From positions 6,946,191 through 7,010,190 of the forward strand of contig NC_044917.1 in NCBI RefSeq assembly GCF_003576645.1: a stretch of DNA of 64,000 bases, in the 5' to 3' direction. This DNA comes from Ipomoea triloba. Taxonomy: Eukaryota; Streptophyta; Magnoliopsida; Solanales; Convolvulaceae. Of the stretch, positions 24,401-35,171 are shown one piece after another; the first letter of the stretch is position 1, and every line of letters starts with the position of its first letter. Position numbers and translations under genes: made by a program. Below the pieces are notes generated by a model that saw only the letters and a list, made by a program, of their open reading frames with translations, was not told the origin of the DNA and did not search any database.

Positions 24401-24699
24401 TTTATATCACTAATCGTTGTTAACATCGATTACTTAGTAATTTATGTTACGAAATTTATGTGGATTTATTTTTATTTTTATTTTTATTTTATTTGCCATG
24501 TGGCTTGCAAGTATTGTAATTTAGAAAGCTTTCAAAGCCTGCAAAAGGCTACTATTTTAAAAAAAATTATTTTATTATTAATTTATTATTATATTATAAT
24601 ATATGTGAAAGTGAGATCATATTTTAAAGTAAGAGCATATTGTAAGGATGTAGAAGATATAAGGTTGGAAGTAAGGCAGCTAGAGACCTGAAAAAAGAG

Positions 24700-24950
24700 T
24701 TGGCACTTGGTCAACCTACTCGTCCTTGAAAAAGGAATCAGCAAAAAGAAAATGGTTGAAAATTCGGCGAAAGGTCTGGAAAGAGCGTCGGCGCTCTGTC
24801 AACTCACCCCTCTTTGAAAAAGAAGTTGGCAAAAATAAAATATTAGGTTGGAACTTGAAAGTTAGGCAATTGGCCAGAGGCATAAAAGGGAGTCAGTGCA
24901 TGGTCAACTCACCGTTCTTGGTAAAAGAAGTCGGCAAAAGAGGAAATAAA
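24700..24950. repeat. Three imperfect ~90-100 bp repeats
   Basis: Three blocks (starting near 24702, 24788 and 24890) share GTCAACTCAC..., TTGAAAAAGAAGT and GGCAAAA. It is a degenerate minisatellite of unknown origin. From 24951 to about 25300 nothing is recognised. Confidence 0.55.
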
Positions 24951-25536
24951 AGCATGAAAAGGTTGGAGGATGGGTAAAATAAGGTGAGTCGTAGGAAAGT
25001 GAGGGCTAGATAATGGCCGTAGAAATATACTTGACTAGGTGATGGAGTCGGCTCAGCTGGTCAGTGTAAGCAACCGGACGTGCATACAAAAAGGACAAAA
25101 AGGAACACCAAAATGTTCATATATACTTTCTCAATCTACCGAAGCCCAACGAGGTAATATCGCCATCACTAAGGCGAGAACTCATTACCTTCCTTGGGAG
25201 AGTCACTTCATGCCGCTGGACTACAAAGTCACTTGTTTATTAAATTAAATTTATCAATTTTATTTAATAAATTGAGAATGTATCTTATTTATAGAATGTA
25301 ATTCAATTGTAATTAAGGAGACAAATGAGGGAGAGATTTTTGGGCAGATTTAGAGGTGATTGAAAACGCCACGCGAATTTTAGCGGCCCTCTCTCTAGGG
25401 TTTTCCTTAGAGAGCTTTCTCCCTATTGGTTTTAGGGTTTCTCCTCTTCCCTCGTTTATCGCTGAGCTTTCCGACAGTTTTTTTCTTTTCGTTCTGTGAT
25501 CTTTGTTCCGTTTCCGTCGTTCTTGTTGTCTGAACA

Positions 25537-26796
25537 ATGGATGTTCATACGTTAGAAGCCAATTATGTCGTACTCTCTCTGGATGATGAAGATGAGGGTG
25601 GCTTGGATGCTCCTGTCCTTTATCAAGCAAGTGGAAGGATAACATGTTATGAGTTGGTCGGACGTTTTCTCACGGATCGCACCATTAAAGCTGAGCACAT
25701 CGGACGTTTTCTCACGGATCGCACCATTAAAGCTGAGCACATGCTACAGGTAATGGCATCGGTTTGGCGTCCGGTTATGGGGGTCCGCATGGTTCCTTTG
25801 GAGGATAACTTATTTGTTTTCCAATTCCCGCACCTTAAAGATTTGAAGCGTGTGATTGATGAGGGCCCTTGGCACCTTAAAGATTTGAAGCGTGTGATTG
25901 ATGAGGGCCCTTGGTCTTTTGAAAACAACACCCTAGTGTGCAAGCAGATTCCTCCCGGGGTGAGACCTGAAGCGGTGACTCTTGATACTCTGGACTTCTG
26001 GGTTCAAATCCACGATCTTCCTAATCTGTTCGTGAACAGCGAGTTTGTGGAGAAGATCGGTAACTATGTCGGTGTCTTCAAATCGTCAGACCCCAACAAT
26101 TTTGGAGGTACGTGGAGGAGCTTTCTGCGTATTCGTGTTTGTCTAAACTTGTTTGAGCCGTTGAAGAGACGCATGAAGCTGAGGTTGAGAGACGGATCCT
26201 TCCAATGGGTTTCCTTCAAATATGAGCGGTTGAACACGTTTTGCCAATGGGTTTCCTTCAAATATGAGCGGTTGAACACGTTTTGTTTTTGTTGTGGTCT
26301 CATTGGCCATTCGGATCGCTTCTGTCGGAAAGTATTTGAACAAGGTATCGAACCTAAGGATTTCTTGTATGGGGCTTGGATGAGGGCGGGTATCCGCCGC
26401 CCACCAAAACCTGTGGGAGCTAAATGGATCCTTGCTGACCTTCCTCATGAAGCTGTTTATGTGCCTTCTACTCCAGCTATCCCAGCGACAAACCCTACTC
26501 TGGCGGAGAATACTACAGTTATGCATGGGGAGTTGAAGCGTCGTCGGGAAGATGACCATGATGCTCTACCTTCTTTAGCTACTGATATTGATATGAATGA
26601 GGTTCCAAAAAACTTGTCTTTGGCGGGTCCGGGGTCCAGACCCGCCCATCCATATGAGTACGATAAGCTGGAACTGCCGGGGTTTAGGTGGCCCTCGGAC
26701 AGTTCGAGAGTTACTGGGCTATGTGTCCATAAAGCGACCCAACTTTGTCTTTTTTATGGAGACGAAGGCTCGTGCATTGCAGTTGGAAAGAATTAG
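25537..26796 (+). CDS. LINE ORF1 protein (DUF4283 / CCHC zinc knuckle)
   Basis: 419 residues. The first ~240 form the DUF4283-like RNA-binding region of plant LINE ORF1s (MLQVMASVWRP, FVFQF, DLKRVIDEGPW, TLDFWVQIHDLP). It is followed by a zinc knuckle, CFCCGLIGHSDRFC, with pattern CX2CX4HX4C. ORF1 coats the element RNA. Three segments of 14 residues are each repeated once in tandem (nucleotides 25658-25741, 25831-25914, 26202-26285). In each case the DNA repeat is an exact 42-mer. The protein reads like a normal ORF1 if one copy of each is ignored, so the duplications are suspect (see findings). The C terminus overlaps the start of ORF2 by 143 bp in another frame. Confidence 0.85.
   Translation: MDVHTLEANYVVLSLDDEDEGGLDAPVLYQASGRITCYELVGRFLTDRTIKAEHIGRFLTDRTIKAEHMLQVMASVWRPVMGVRMVPLEDNLFVFQFPHLKDLKRVIDEGPWHLKDLKRVIDEGPWSFENNTLVCKQIPPGVRPEAVTLDTLDFWVQIHDLPNLFVNSEFVEKIGNYVGVFKSSDPNNFGGTWRSFLRIRVCLNLFEPLKRRMKLRLRDGSFQWVSFKYERLNTFCQWVSFKYERLNTFCFCCGLIGHSDRFCRKVFEQGIEPKDFLYGAWMRAGIRRPPKPVGAKWILADLPHEAVYVPSTPAIPATNPTLAENTTVMHGELKRRREDDHDALPSLATDIDMNEVPKNLSLAGPGSRPAHPYEYDKLELPGFRWPSDSSRVTGLCVHKATQLCLFYGDEGSCIAVGKN
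25658..25741 (+). repeat. Exact 42-bp tandem duplication 1
   Basis: Copies 25658-25699 and 25700-25741 are identical; each begins TCGGACGTTTTC and ends GAGCACA. It adds 14 codons in frame. Confidence 0.97.
25831..25914 (+). repeat. Exact 42-bp tandem duplication 2
   Basis: Copies 25831-25872 and 25873-25914 are identical; each begins CACCTTAAAG and ends GGGCCCTTGG. It adds 14 codons in frame. Confidence 0.97.
26202..26285 (+). repeat. Exact 42-bp tandem duplication 3
   Basis: Copies 26202-26243 and 26244-26285 are identical; each begins CCAATGGGTTTC and ends AACACGTTTTG. It adds 14 codons just before the zinc knuckle. Confidence 0.97.
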
Positions 26797-29700
26797 AGTG
26801 CGGTTGGGGTTCGAAGGTTTGTTCACAGTGGACAGAGTGGGGTTGGGAGGAGGTCTAGCTTTATTCTGGAGGGATTCCAACATGGCTACATTAATTGGTT
26901 ATGGCGATAATTTCATTGATGTGAATGTTACAGAGGATGGTAAACCCCCTTGGCGACTTACTTGCTTCTATGGCTTCCCAGAAAGGTCAAGAAGGCAACA
27001 GTCATGGGCTTTGCTTCGTGAGTTAAAGAGCAGATCAAATCTTCCTTGGCTTGTCATTGGCGATTTCAATGACATTGTATGTCATTCTGAGAAAAGGGGA
27101 TACACTCCACATCCTAACGTGTTAATTGATGGCTTCAATGAGGCTCTGCTTGATTGTGAGTTATTTGACTTGGGAATGACGGGTCACAGATTCACGTGGG
27201 AGAGAGGAAGAGGCACTGACCATTGGATTGAAGAACGATTGGATCGTGCGGTTGCTTCTAATGATTGGCGTGAATTGTTCATCAATGCCTCAATTCTGAA
27301 TATGCTATCCACCACGTCTGACCATAGTGCTCTATTCTTGGATGTGCATGGTTCGTGTGCTCGCAGGGGTAGTAAGAGCTTTAAATTTGAAGCTGCATGG
27401 TTACTTGATGTGAACTGTAAAGATGTTGTGGAATCCTCTTGGAGACTTTCTGCTTCGTTGGATTTTCAACATCGGATAACTCAATGTAGCCATGATCTTT
27501 GGAAGTGGGGCAGTGAATATTTCCGCAACTTTGGACGCAAGATTCAACGCCTTAGAGACAAGTTGGAGTCACTCAGAGATAGTCGAATAGCGGCAGATGT
27601 GAGGTTATTTAAATCTGTGGAGGATGAACTTCGGCTTCTTCTGAGTCAAGAAGAGTTATATTGGCGTCAACGTTCGAAACAGTTGTGGCTCAAGGAGGGT
27701 GACCTGAATACTAAATATTTCCATGGCTTCGCGTCTCATAGAAGGAGGACGAACCACCTCCAACGCCTTAAAAATGCTTCGGATGAATGGGTGGAGGGTG
27801 AGCTATTGAATGGGGAAATCCTGGAATACTACTCAACTATTTTTAAATCTTCAAGCTGCAATTTGGATATTCTGGAGGCTGTACGCTCTCGTATTTCCCA
27901 GGAAACAAATGCTATGCTGATTCGTCCGATCGAGCCGAAATAGGTTAAAAGTGCATTGTTTTCTATGGCGGCAGATAAGGCCCCGGGCCCGGACGGTATG
28001 TCACCTTCCTTTTTCCAGTCCTTTTGGCCGATTGTTGGGACTGATCTTGTTCATTTTGTTTCGGATTGCTTTAACAATTGCCATTTGCCTATGGGTTTTA
28101 ATACCACTAATATTGTATTAATTCTGAAAAAGAAAGAACCGGAGAGGGTTTCGGACCTTCGTCCGATTGCTCTTTGTAATGTTGCATACAAAGTCCTGGC
28201 TAAGGTAATTGCGGTCCGCAAGAAAGAAGCTTTGGACACCATCATTTCTCCGTCACAAAGTGCGTTTGTTCCGGATAGATTGATCACAGATAATATAATC
28301 ATTGCAGGAGAGATTGGTCATTTTTTGAGAAGGAAGCGACTGGGGAATGTAGGCTGGGCTGCGTTAAAGCTGGATATGGCTAAGGCGTACGACCGAATGG
28401 AATGGAATTTTCTGAAAGGTACTCTTATTGCTTTGGGTTTTTCTAGTACCTGGGTCAATATTATTCAGCTGTGCGTTACTACAGTCAGTTATAACGTATT
28501 GGTTAATGGCCAATATGTGGGAACTATTTTGCCTTCCCGAGGCATTCGTCAAGGAGATCCTCTGTCTCCTTACTTATTTATTGTTTGTGCAGAAGTTTTG
28601 TCTGTTCTGTTACAACGGAGAGAAGCACGAGGCAGTATTCATGGTATTCGAGTAGCTAGAGGGGCTCCGCCTATCTCACATTTGTTTTTTGCCGACGACA
28701 GTCTACTATTTTTTAAGGCCACAGCGAATGAAGCTCAAGAAATCAAACAATGTCTTACAAGTTACTGCAATGCTTCGGGGCAACTAGTTAATTACACCAA
28801 GTCCAGCATTATGTTTAGTCCCAATACATCACCCGAGATATGCACTCATGTGTCTTATATGTTTGGAGTGCAACAAACCCCAGACTTTGGACGCTATCTT
28901 GGTTTACCATCTTTTTTAGGTCGTAATAAAGTGGCGGTCTTTAAATATGTTGAGCAGAAAATTCGTGACCGGGTGAGTATGTGGCAGAAGCGGTTTTTGA
29001 CTAGAGCCGGAAAAGAAATTCTCCTCAAAAGTGTTGCACAATCCATGCCCATTTTTACTATGTCTGTATTCCTTCTTCCATCTAGTGTTTGTGATAATAT
29101 TGAGAAACTTATGAATCGGTTTTGGTGGAGTAAGAGTGCTAGCGACTCAAGGGGAATTCACTGGCTTTCTTGGTCGCGTATGGCTATTCCGAAGAGCTAT
29201 GGTGGCATGGGTTTCAAGCGTATCCGTGAATTTAATATTGCTTTATTAGCCAAGCAAGGGTGGCGGTTGCTTACCAATCCTCAATCTTTGGTAAGCAGAC
29301 TACTAAAGGCGAGATACTTCCCTAATGCTTCTTTTTTGGACGCTACCCTAGGCAACAATCCAAGCTTTATGTGGCGCAGTATTCTAGCTGGGCAAAGTGT
29401 TCTCCGTGAGGGCATTGCTCGTAGAGTAGGGGATGGTAAGGAGACTCTAGTCTGGAATTGTCCTTGGCTTGCCGATCGGGACGACCCGTATATTCGCACT
29501 GTCTGCCCATAACAGTTGGAAGGGACTCGAGTGTCTAACCTTTTAGATAACACTGGTGCATGGGATCACGACTCGTTACATGACTTGTTTGATGAGCAGG
29601 ATGTTGCAAAAATTCTGAAAACGCCTATTTCTCCAGAGTTTGTTGATGAATGGTACTGGAAGGGAGGTTTGCGCGGTCATTACACTGTCAAGCACGGATA

Positions 29701-30536
29701 TAATCTTCTATATAAGAGAGATGATGCGTCAAGAAGATAATTTGGTTTTCGCTCAGTGGAAGAGACTTTGGAGGCTCCAGGTTCCGCCAAATATTCGTAA
29801 TTTTTTATGGCGCTGTGCACGGAATATCCTCCCTGTTAGAGCAGTTCTTGTATCACGTGGAGTGGAGGCTGTCGGAGGCTGCTGCCTGTGTGAGGCAGCT
29901 GCTGAGACCATTGATCATTTATTTTGCAATTGCCCTTTAGTGTCGCAACTTTGGATTGGTTTCGAAGACTTTTTGGGCGATACCGTGTTGTCTGTTTTGG
30001 AGAGATTTTTGTGTGATGCTATTCCGCTCAAAGCTATTGAAATGGCGGCACGGTTATGGGCCATCTGGTCGGCGCGGAACGACAAGCTTTGGAATGCCAA
30101 GGCTGGGAGCTTTGATGATTTAAAGAGGAATGTAGATAGCTCTGTTAGTTCGTGGTCCCAAGCTTATGGTCTACTGCCTTCTTTGACGTCAGCCTCTCCA
30201 AGTGCTGCAATGCATGTCTGGTGTGCTCCTCTAGCTGGGTATCTTAAATGCAATATTGACGCTTCTTTGGCTGGAGATATGTTTGGGTTTGGGGTTGTAC
30301 TACGTGATCATGCAGGTCGTTTTGTGGCTGCGTATGGAGGTCATTTGTTTTGTAGTAAGGATCCATATATTGCTGAAACAATGGCTCTCAAGGAAGTACT
30401 CAGCTGGATCAAGAGACGCAACATGGATAATGTCATATTGGAGACTGATTGTTTAAACCTTTGCAATAGTTTTAATTTTGTTAGTCGTGACTATCCGCCA
30501 GATTGTATTTTGGATTACTTTGATGCTTTAATATGA
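26654..30536 (+). pseudogene. LINE ORF2: endonuclease, reverse transcriptase, partial RNase H
   Basis: The likely start is ATG 26654 (MSTISWNCRGLGG). The APE-like endonuclease has WNCRGLG, METKA, GDFND and SDHSAL. Reverse transcriptase motifs are DKAPGPDGM, LKLDMAKAYDRMEW, RGIRQGDPLSPYLF and FADD (the plant LINE variant of YADD). A zinc-binding zf-RVT region (FLWRCARNILP, CCLC, DHLFCNCP) is followed by an RNase H fold with CNIDAS, AETMALKE and ETDC, carrying the D-E-D carboxylates. Lesions: TAG at 27941-27943 between endonuclease and RT, TAA at 29510-29512, and a frame change near 29720-29740 so that the last ~265 residues run in another frame. The RNase H domain stops at DYFDALI without the usual final helix, so the end is lost or diverged. 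Confidence 0.88.
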
Positions 30537-30758
30537 GTTGTTTTTGTTTTAAAAAAAGAGGTGATTTATTTCCTTTTAGAAGTCATTTATTCGTGTATAG
30601 AAGTCCTAAGCACGACACATTGCAAGACGTTGAAAACTCATTAGTTTAGAGAAGTAGAAAATTCTTTTTACTTGTCGGCTAATTCAATTGTGTTTACCTG
30701 CTGACAGACTACCTCATAGTTAGGACACCAATAATCTCCATTTTTAATATCCGTAAAT

Positions 30759-30801
30759 AGGTAGCTATCAACATTTTTTGAAAACAGGTAGCTATCAACA
30801 T
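30759..30801 (-). repeat. Tail-only retroposition scar
   Basis: An exact 16-bp direct repeat AGGTAGCTATCAACAT (30759-30774, 30786-30801) encloses the 11 bases TTTTTGAAAAC. On the minus strand this reads GTTTTC plus A5. Confidence 0.55.
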
Positions 30802-30892
30802 AGTTGTGTCTTTATCTATTATTGTTTGCACCGGATTGGGTGCCATTTCATTGTAATCTATAAATACTATAAATTAATTTATTAATGTATTG

Positions 30893-30944
30893 AATTGGGT
30901 CAATACTTTTGTCAAAAAAAAAATAAAAATTGGGTCAATACTTT
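30893..30944 (+). repeat. Tail-only retroposition scar
   Basis: A 17-bp direct repeat AATTGGGTCAATACTTT (30893-30909, 30928-30944) encloses only TGTC, a run of nine A and TAAA. TTTGTC plus poly(A) resembles plant LINE 3' ends, here on the plus strand. Confidence 0.6.
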
Positions 30945-31326
30945 GCTAAATTAATAATAAAATGCCACTAGTTCACTTTATGTGAGCAATACTTTGTTTA
31001 TTCATTATCTTTAAGACAAATAATTATCCTTTTGAATGGCCTGCTTATGTATCAGACCCGGCTGGACCCCAGACAAATCTTTGGGAAAGCTACTTCTACA
31101 TATTTAATTTTACAGACAAAAATACCATCACGGTTTATGCCTTGCAAGTTGCAATACAACTAGATGGAAAACCAAAACCGTAGAGAGTTCATAGTAAACT
31201 ACATAATATAACAAATCCTGTTACATGAATCATAATAAGCTACCAACCAAACTTTAAAAGTCATAAACAAAATATATGATCACAATTCACATATATATTA
31301 TGAATGTTTTAAGGATCATTAAAGAA

Positions 31327-32697
31327 TTAATATATAACTTCACTTTTCGGATCATAAGCAATGGATGTCGGCCATGTCGGGAGCACAAACAGGGATGTCT
31401 GCCACCAACAAGGCTCCCCTTTCAGGCCACCGTTCCGAAGCGTTTCTCCGTTTGGGATATCAACAGCTTCCAATTTTCTCGTCTTCATGTTGTAAGAGAC
31501 GAGGATGTCGCCCCATCCTAAGTAAATCATGTCCGGATTAAATGGATGGAAGGCGATTGGAACAGGGATGAACCCCACTAGCACGTCAATATCCAGGTTT
31601 TCGTCAAATGAGATGTCGTTGATCTTGGTTTTCTGATACAATGACCAACTATTGGAGTCCTCGTAATCCCCGAGCACCCAGGAACAGAAACCTGAAAACT
31701 GAAAATCATCCTCGGATGTAACCAGGACTTCGAGGTACCATAAATTTCCCTGATGTCCAACGCAGAGACTAGGAATCCCGTTATATATGGAGTTGTTACA
31801 CTGCTCATCAATCCCGCCCGGAAACGCGATGATGCGGCAACGATCCGGCGCGTGATAAGGATCGTAAGCAACAATCCCTAACCGGCGATCGACCCAGTGC
31901 AAATTCCCGTTGAAAGACGCCGGCGTTCTTCGCCAGGCGATTTCGATTTCATGATCCGTGCGAACCACGGCGTCGTTCCACGCGCCGCTCTCGGAACAGA
32001 ACACCTCCAACTCCAGCGCGTGGCAGCGGCTGAGACAGCAGCCGAGCCTCACCACTTTGAAGCTCCTCAGAGCGCCCCCCTCGACTCGGGTCACGAAACC
32101 GGCGGTGCTCAACATGAACCGCCGCGACGGCGGCGGAAGCGCCACGCATTGCCCCGTCGTGGGGCTGTAGACAGTGTAGTTAGTCAGCGTGGTAACGCCG
32201 CACTCCAAATACACGCGCTGAGCGTACAGTACAAACCCATCGCTAACCGCCACGACGTTATAGCTCTGCCCCGCCGAAACCTCCGGTGAACCGGGGAATG
32301 AAATTGCGGAGAGAGTAGGGCAGTTCTCGTCACCGGAAAACGCGGCCGACAACAACATATGTTTGGGGAAATTAGAGTTTCCGGAGGGGTCGACATGGAG
32401 AGTACTAGAAAGAAGTGTCCAAGGATTTTCTCGAAATCGAGAAACATAGAAACGAACAAAGGAAGGATCGGAAATCAAAGAAAGCAACTGCTTTGAAACA
32501 GATTTGTACCTGAAAACACACTTGGCAGGCAATCTACACAGAATTTCAATCAGCATCCATTCTGGAATGTACCCATTCCTAAACCCAACCTCGGATTCCA
32601 GTTTTACAAGATTCCCGCTTCTCTTTCCCTCTGAAACTACTTTTCCAACATCAAGAACATCAAATTTTCTGGAAATTTCCATGCTTTTAACAGCCAT
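31327..32697 (-). CDS. F-box protein with F-box-associated domain
   Basis: A single exon of 456 residues read from 32697 down to 31327. The F-box is at about residues 43-84: YIPEWMLIEILCRLPAKCVF and the following RYKSVSKQLLSLISDPSF. This motif binds SKP1 in SCF ubiquitin ligases. The remaining ~370 residues form a beta-rich F-box-associated region with typical blocks (VAVSDGFVLY, YTVYSPTTGQCVALPPP, NGNLHWVDRRLGIVAYDP, GYLWYLEV-like GNLWYLEV, FHPFNPDMIYLGW, VSYNMKTRKLEAV). The substrate cannot be told. The first ATG (MAVKSMEISRK) was chosen; Met6 is an alternative. Coding GC is higher than the flanks. It is convergent with the LINE, which lies just downstream. Confidence 0.88.
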   Translation of the reverse strand: MAVKSMEISRKFDVLDVGKVVSEGKRSGNLVKLESEVGFRNGYIPEWMLIEILCRLPAKCVFRYKSVSKQLLSLISDPSFVRFYVSRFRENPWTLLSSTLHVDPSGNSNFPKHMLLSAAFSGDENCPTLSAISFPGSPEVSAGQSYNVVAVSDGFVLYAQRVYLECGVTTLTNYTVYSPTTGQCVALPPPSRRFMLSTAGFVTRVEGGALRSFKVVRLGCCLSRCHALELEVFCSESGAWNDAVVRTDHEIEIAWRRTPASFNGNLHWVDRRLGIVAYDPYHAPDRCRIIAFPGGIDEQCNNSIYNGIPSLCVGHQGNLWYLEVLVTSEDDFQFSGFCSWVLGDYEDSNSWSLYQKTKINDISFDENLDIDVLVGFIPVPIAFHPFNPDMIYLGWGDILVSYNMKTRKLEAVDIPNGETLRNGGLKGEPCWWQTSLFVLPTWPTSIAYDPKSEVIY

Positions 32698-33484
32698 AGA
32701 CTCAATAAACCAAAGACATACAGGAAACTAAGATGATATTCAAAGACTAGTATATGGTGGAGAAAAATCAGAAGAAAATAAATGGTGGATAATACCTATA
32801 TATTGATATGGAACAGAGTTCATTCCTGAGCCCTTTAATATTTAATATGCAGTAAGTGTATCGTTGGATTCTTCAGATTCAACCGTTCAGGTGGCGCCCA
32901 GGCGGTGGGCCGTGGGCGGTTAATGAGTATCTTCCTTCCATTTATTATTTTTTTTATTCTACAGTGACGTGCAACAATTGATTCAACAAAACAAAAAAAA
33001 AAAAAGAATTTATAATTTCCTATTTTATTTTATTTTCAGCAATATTGAAAGATACTTTATCTATTAGACTATTACTATAAATAAAAAATATATATATAAT
33101 TACATTTTTGTAAATAAAAAGAATCATCAATATATGCTGATGGTGGTGTAATAAGCATAATAATATATTTTGACATTTTAGAATTTTACTATCGAAATAT
33201 GTTGATGGTGTAATATTGTCTAAAAAATAACAATTTTAATTATGAAAAGGTTGATATGGAGCTTTTATATGAGTCAAGCTTTTCAAAAGAAATCATGGTC
33301 TCTTTGAGATATTGTTTTCACACTGCCGTTAATGAAACTTAATCTCTGATTTTTTTTTTTTCAAATTTTATTTTTGTGACCAACTGAGCCGCTCATGTTG
33401 TCCAAAGTATCGCTGGTTACATTTTTTAACTTGTAAAGTTAGTTGAATGAGAGAGAAGAATGTTGCAAATTTATTTAGGCAAAA
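32698..33484. other. F-box gene promoter side, AT-rich
   Basis: A TATATAGG-like motif on the minus strand near 32805 is a possible TATA box about 100 bp upstream of the F-box start. The rest is AT-rich with no coding sequence. Confidence 0.4.
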
Positions 33485-33926
33485 ACTTGTGTGAGACCGT
33501 CTCACCATGAGACGAATCGGGTCGGGTCGGGTCGCGATGCAAATGTAACACTTATATGCACAAATGTCATACTTATATGCTCAAATGTAATACTAATCAG
33601 GAATAAAATTTTTGTTACTTATTAGGGTAAATGTAATACTTTTAAGGGAAAATACAATACTTTTACATTTCGATTTAAAAGTATTACATTTTTCCTCAAA
33701 AGTATTATATTTGCCCTTATAAGTGAGAGGCACTTGTCAACATTACTTATTATGAAAAATGTATTACTTTTTCTTTTATAAGTAACAAAAATTGTATTTT
33801 TGATTAGTGTTATATTTGAGCATCTAAGCATGAGATTTGCACATATAAGTATGACATTTGCATGGTGCTTTGACCCGACCCGACCCGTCTCACGAATAAT
33901 GATCCATGAGAGGGTCTCACACAAGT
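33485..33926. mobile_element. 'gagaccgtctca' MITE, copy 2 (inverted)
   Basis: A 442-bp element with termini ACTTGTGTGAGACCGTCTCA and AGGGTCTCACACAAGT and the subterminal GGGTCGGGTCGGGTCG / CGACCCGACCCG pair. Block order is the reverse complement of copy 1 at 23271: the unusual CACTTGTCAACATTACTTATTA here matches TAATAAGTAATGTTGACAAGTG-type sequence there. Non-coding. Confidence 0.85.
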
Positions 33927-34624
33927 GTGACCCATTTATTTAACATAATTAAATGACTTATTTTGTTGAAGAATTAAGATGAAGGATGAAAAAGTGTCAC
34001 TTGTCTAAAATTTCTTTAATGGAGCAGTTAGATTGATTGAAACTGTTTCTTACTTTTCTTTGGCCATCTCAACATCTAGCTGACACAAGTTGTCATTCCT
34101 GGAAAAAGAAAAAGAAAAAGAAAAAGAGAACAATGAACCACTTGCCAAATGGTTGAAGGTGATGGCACAATCAATCAATCCTATTCAAGTTTTACTCCAT
34201 ATGAACATTTACTCTCAAATTCTAAGTCATCATTTTAATTTTATAATGTGATAAATAATGATAACTATTTTTTTATTATGTAGGTTTCATCATAAAAAAT
34301 GTTTATATCAATAATTTGTATAAGAAAATAGAAATTTAGAGTAAAAATGAGAGTCTATGTAATATTTTCCTATTGCAAATGGTTGAGAAATAGAAGGGGA
34401 TAATATTATATTGGAGATTGTTTATAGCATGGACCATATATTGATTGATTCAAATTGGTCAATTGGACAACGGATGCATCATGCATGATACAACGGCAGT
34501 TCGGCACAACTAATCGTATATGTCGTATACTTAACAAATTCGTTCGTGCTAATCAATATCCGTGTACGACGTTATTCTTTCAATTCAAAGAAACCTAAAG
34601 ATATAGTTATTTTTAAATTAAGGA
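33927..34624. other. AT-rich intergenic DNA
   Basis: Contains a short (GAAAAA)n tract near 34100-34130. No gene or element is recognised. Confidence 0.4.
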
Positions 34625-34905
34625 AAATATGTAGTTTTGCTCATTCAGTTGTGCTCATGGTACAAACTTAGTTCTTGAGTTATATGTGTAACCATCTTTA
34701 ACCTTTAAGTTGTAGTGACGATTTAGTCATTCGAAGACTATTTTCACTACCAATTTGTTATTTAATAAAGTGGTTGATTTCGTCTTTCAAAGACTAAAAT
34801 CGTCACCACATGTATAACTTAAAGATTAAAGATAGTCACGCATTTAACCCAGGGACTAAGTGTATACCATTGTATAACTAGAAGACGAAAAATGTGATTT
34901 TATGA
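34625..34905. mobile_element. Fold-back element
   Basis: Two inverted arms of about 110 bp: the left contains GTTATATGTGTAACCATCTTTAA and GTGACGATTTAGTC, the right contains GACTAAAATCGTCACCACATG and ATAACTTAAAGATTAAAGAT. The arms are imperfect and separated by about 50 bp. Non-coding, MITE-like; no target duplication was seen. Confidence 0.6.
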
Positions 34906-34953
34906 ATAATTTTTTTGAGTACTATCGACTCTATTTACAAGATAAATATTTTA

Positions 34954-34996
34954 TTCAAATTTATTCCTTTTTTTTTTGAAAACTTCAAATATATTC
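34954..34996 (-). repeat. Tail-only retroposition scar (one mismatch)
   Basis: TTCAAATTTATTC (34954-34966) and TTCAAATATATTC (34984-34996) enclose a T-run ending GAAAAC. Same pattern as the other scars, but the repeat is AT-rich, so this is weaker. Confidence 0.4.
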
Positions 34997-35111
34997 TTTT
35001 AAATATGTATGTATATTTTTTTTTCAACAAAATAGTTTTTTTAAGCAATGAATGACATTGTACCAACAAGTGCTTAGTTGAGTTATAATTTTTTTTTGAT
35101 ATATTTGTCGA

Positions 35112-35114
<3 letters not shown>

Positions 35115-35169
<55 letters not shown>
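35115..35169. repeat. (TA)n microsatellite
   Basis: About 27 uninterrupted TA units. From 35170 to 36054 the DNA is AT-rich and without recognised features. Confidence 0.95.

Positions 35170-35171
<2 letters not shown>

Larger units (their letters stand above)
25300..30540 (+). mobile_element. L1-type LINE retrotransposon, nearly complete
   Basis: A plant non-LTR element with ORF1 (25537-26796), ORF2 (26654-30536) and a short pyrimidine-rich leader from about 25300. It replicates by nicking target DNA with its endonuclease and reverse-transcribing its own RNA at the nick. ORF2 is interrupted by two in-frame stops and one frameshift, and the RNase H region breaks off, so this copy is inactive. 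No poly(A) tail or clean flanking duplication can be assigned: a short A-run at 30551-30557 and the A-run at 30914-30927 are candidates. The 5' boundary is estimated. Confidence 0.85.
30541..31326. other. Intergenic DNA with two tail-only scars
   Basis: Holds the scars at 30759-30801 and 30893-30944 and the repeat copy at 30939-30985. The remainder, including the 3' flank of the minus-strand F-box gene, has no recognised element. Confidence 0.45.
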
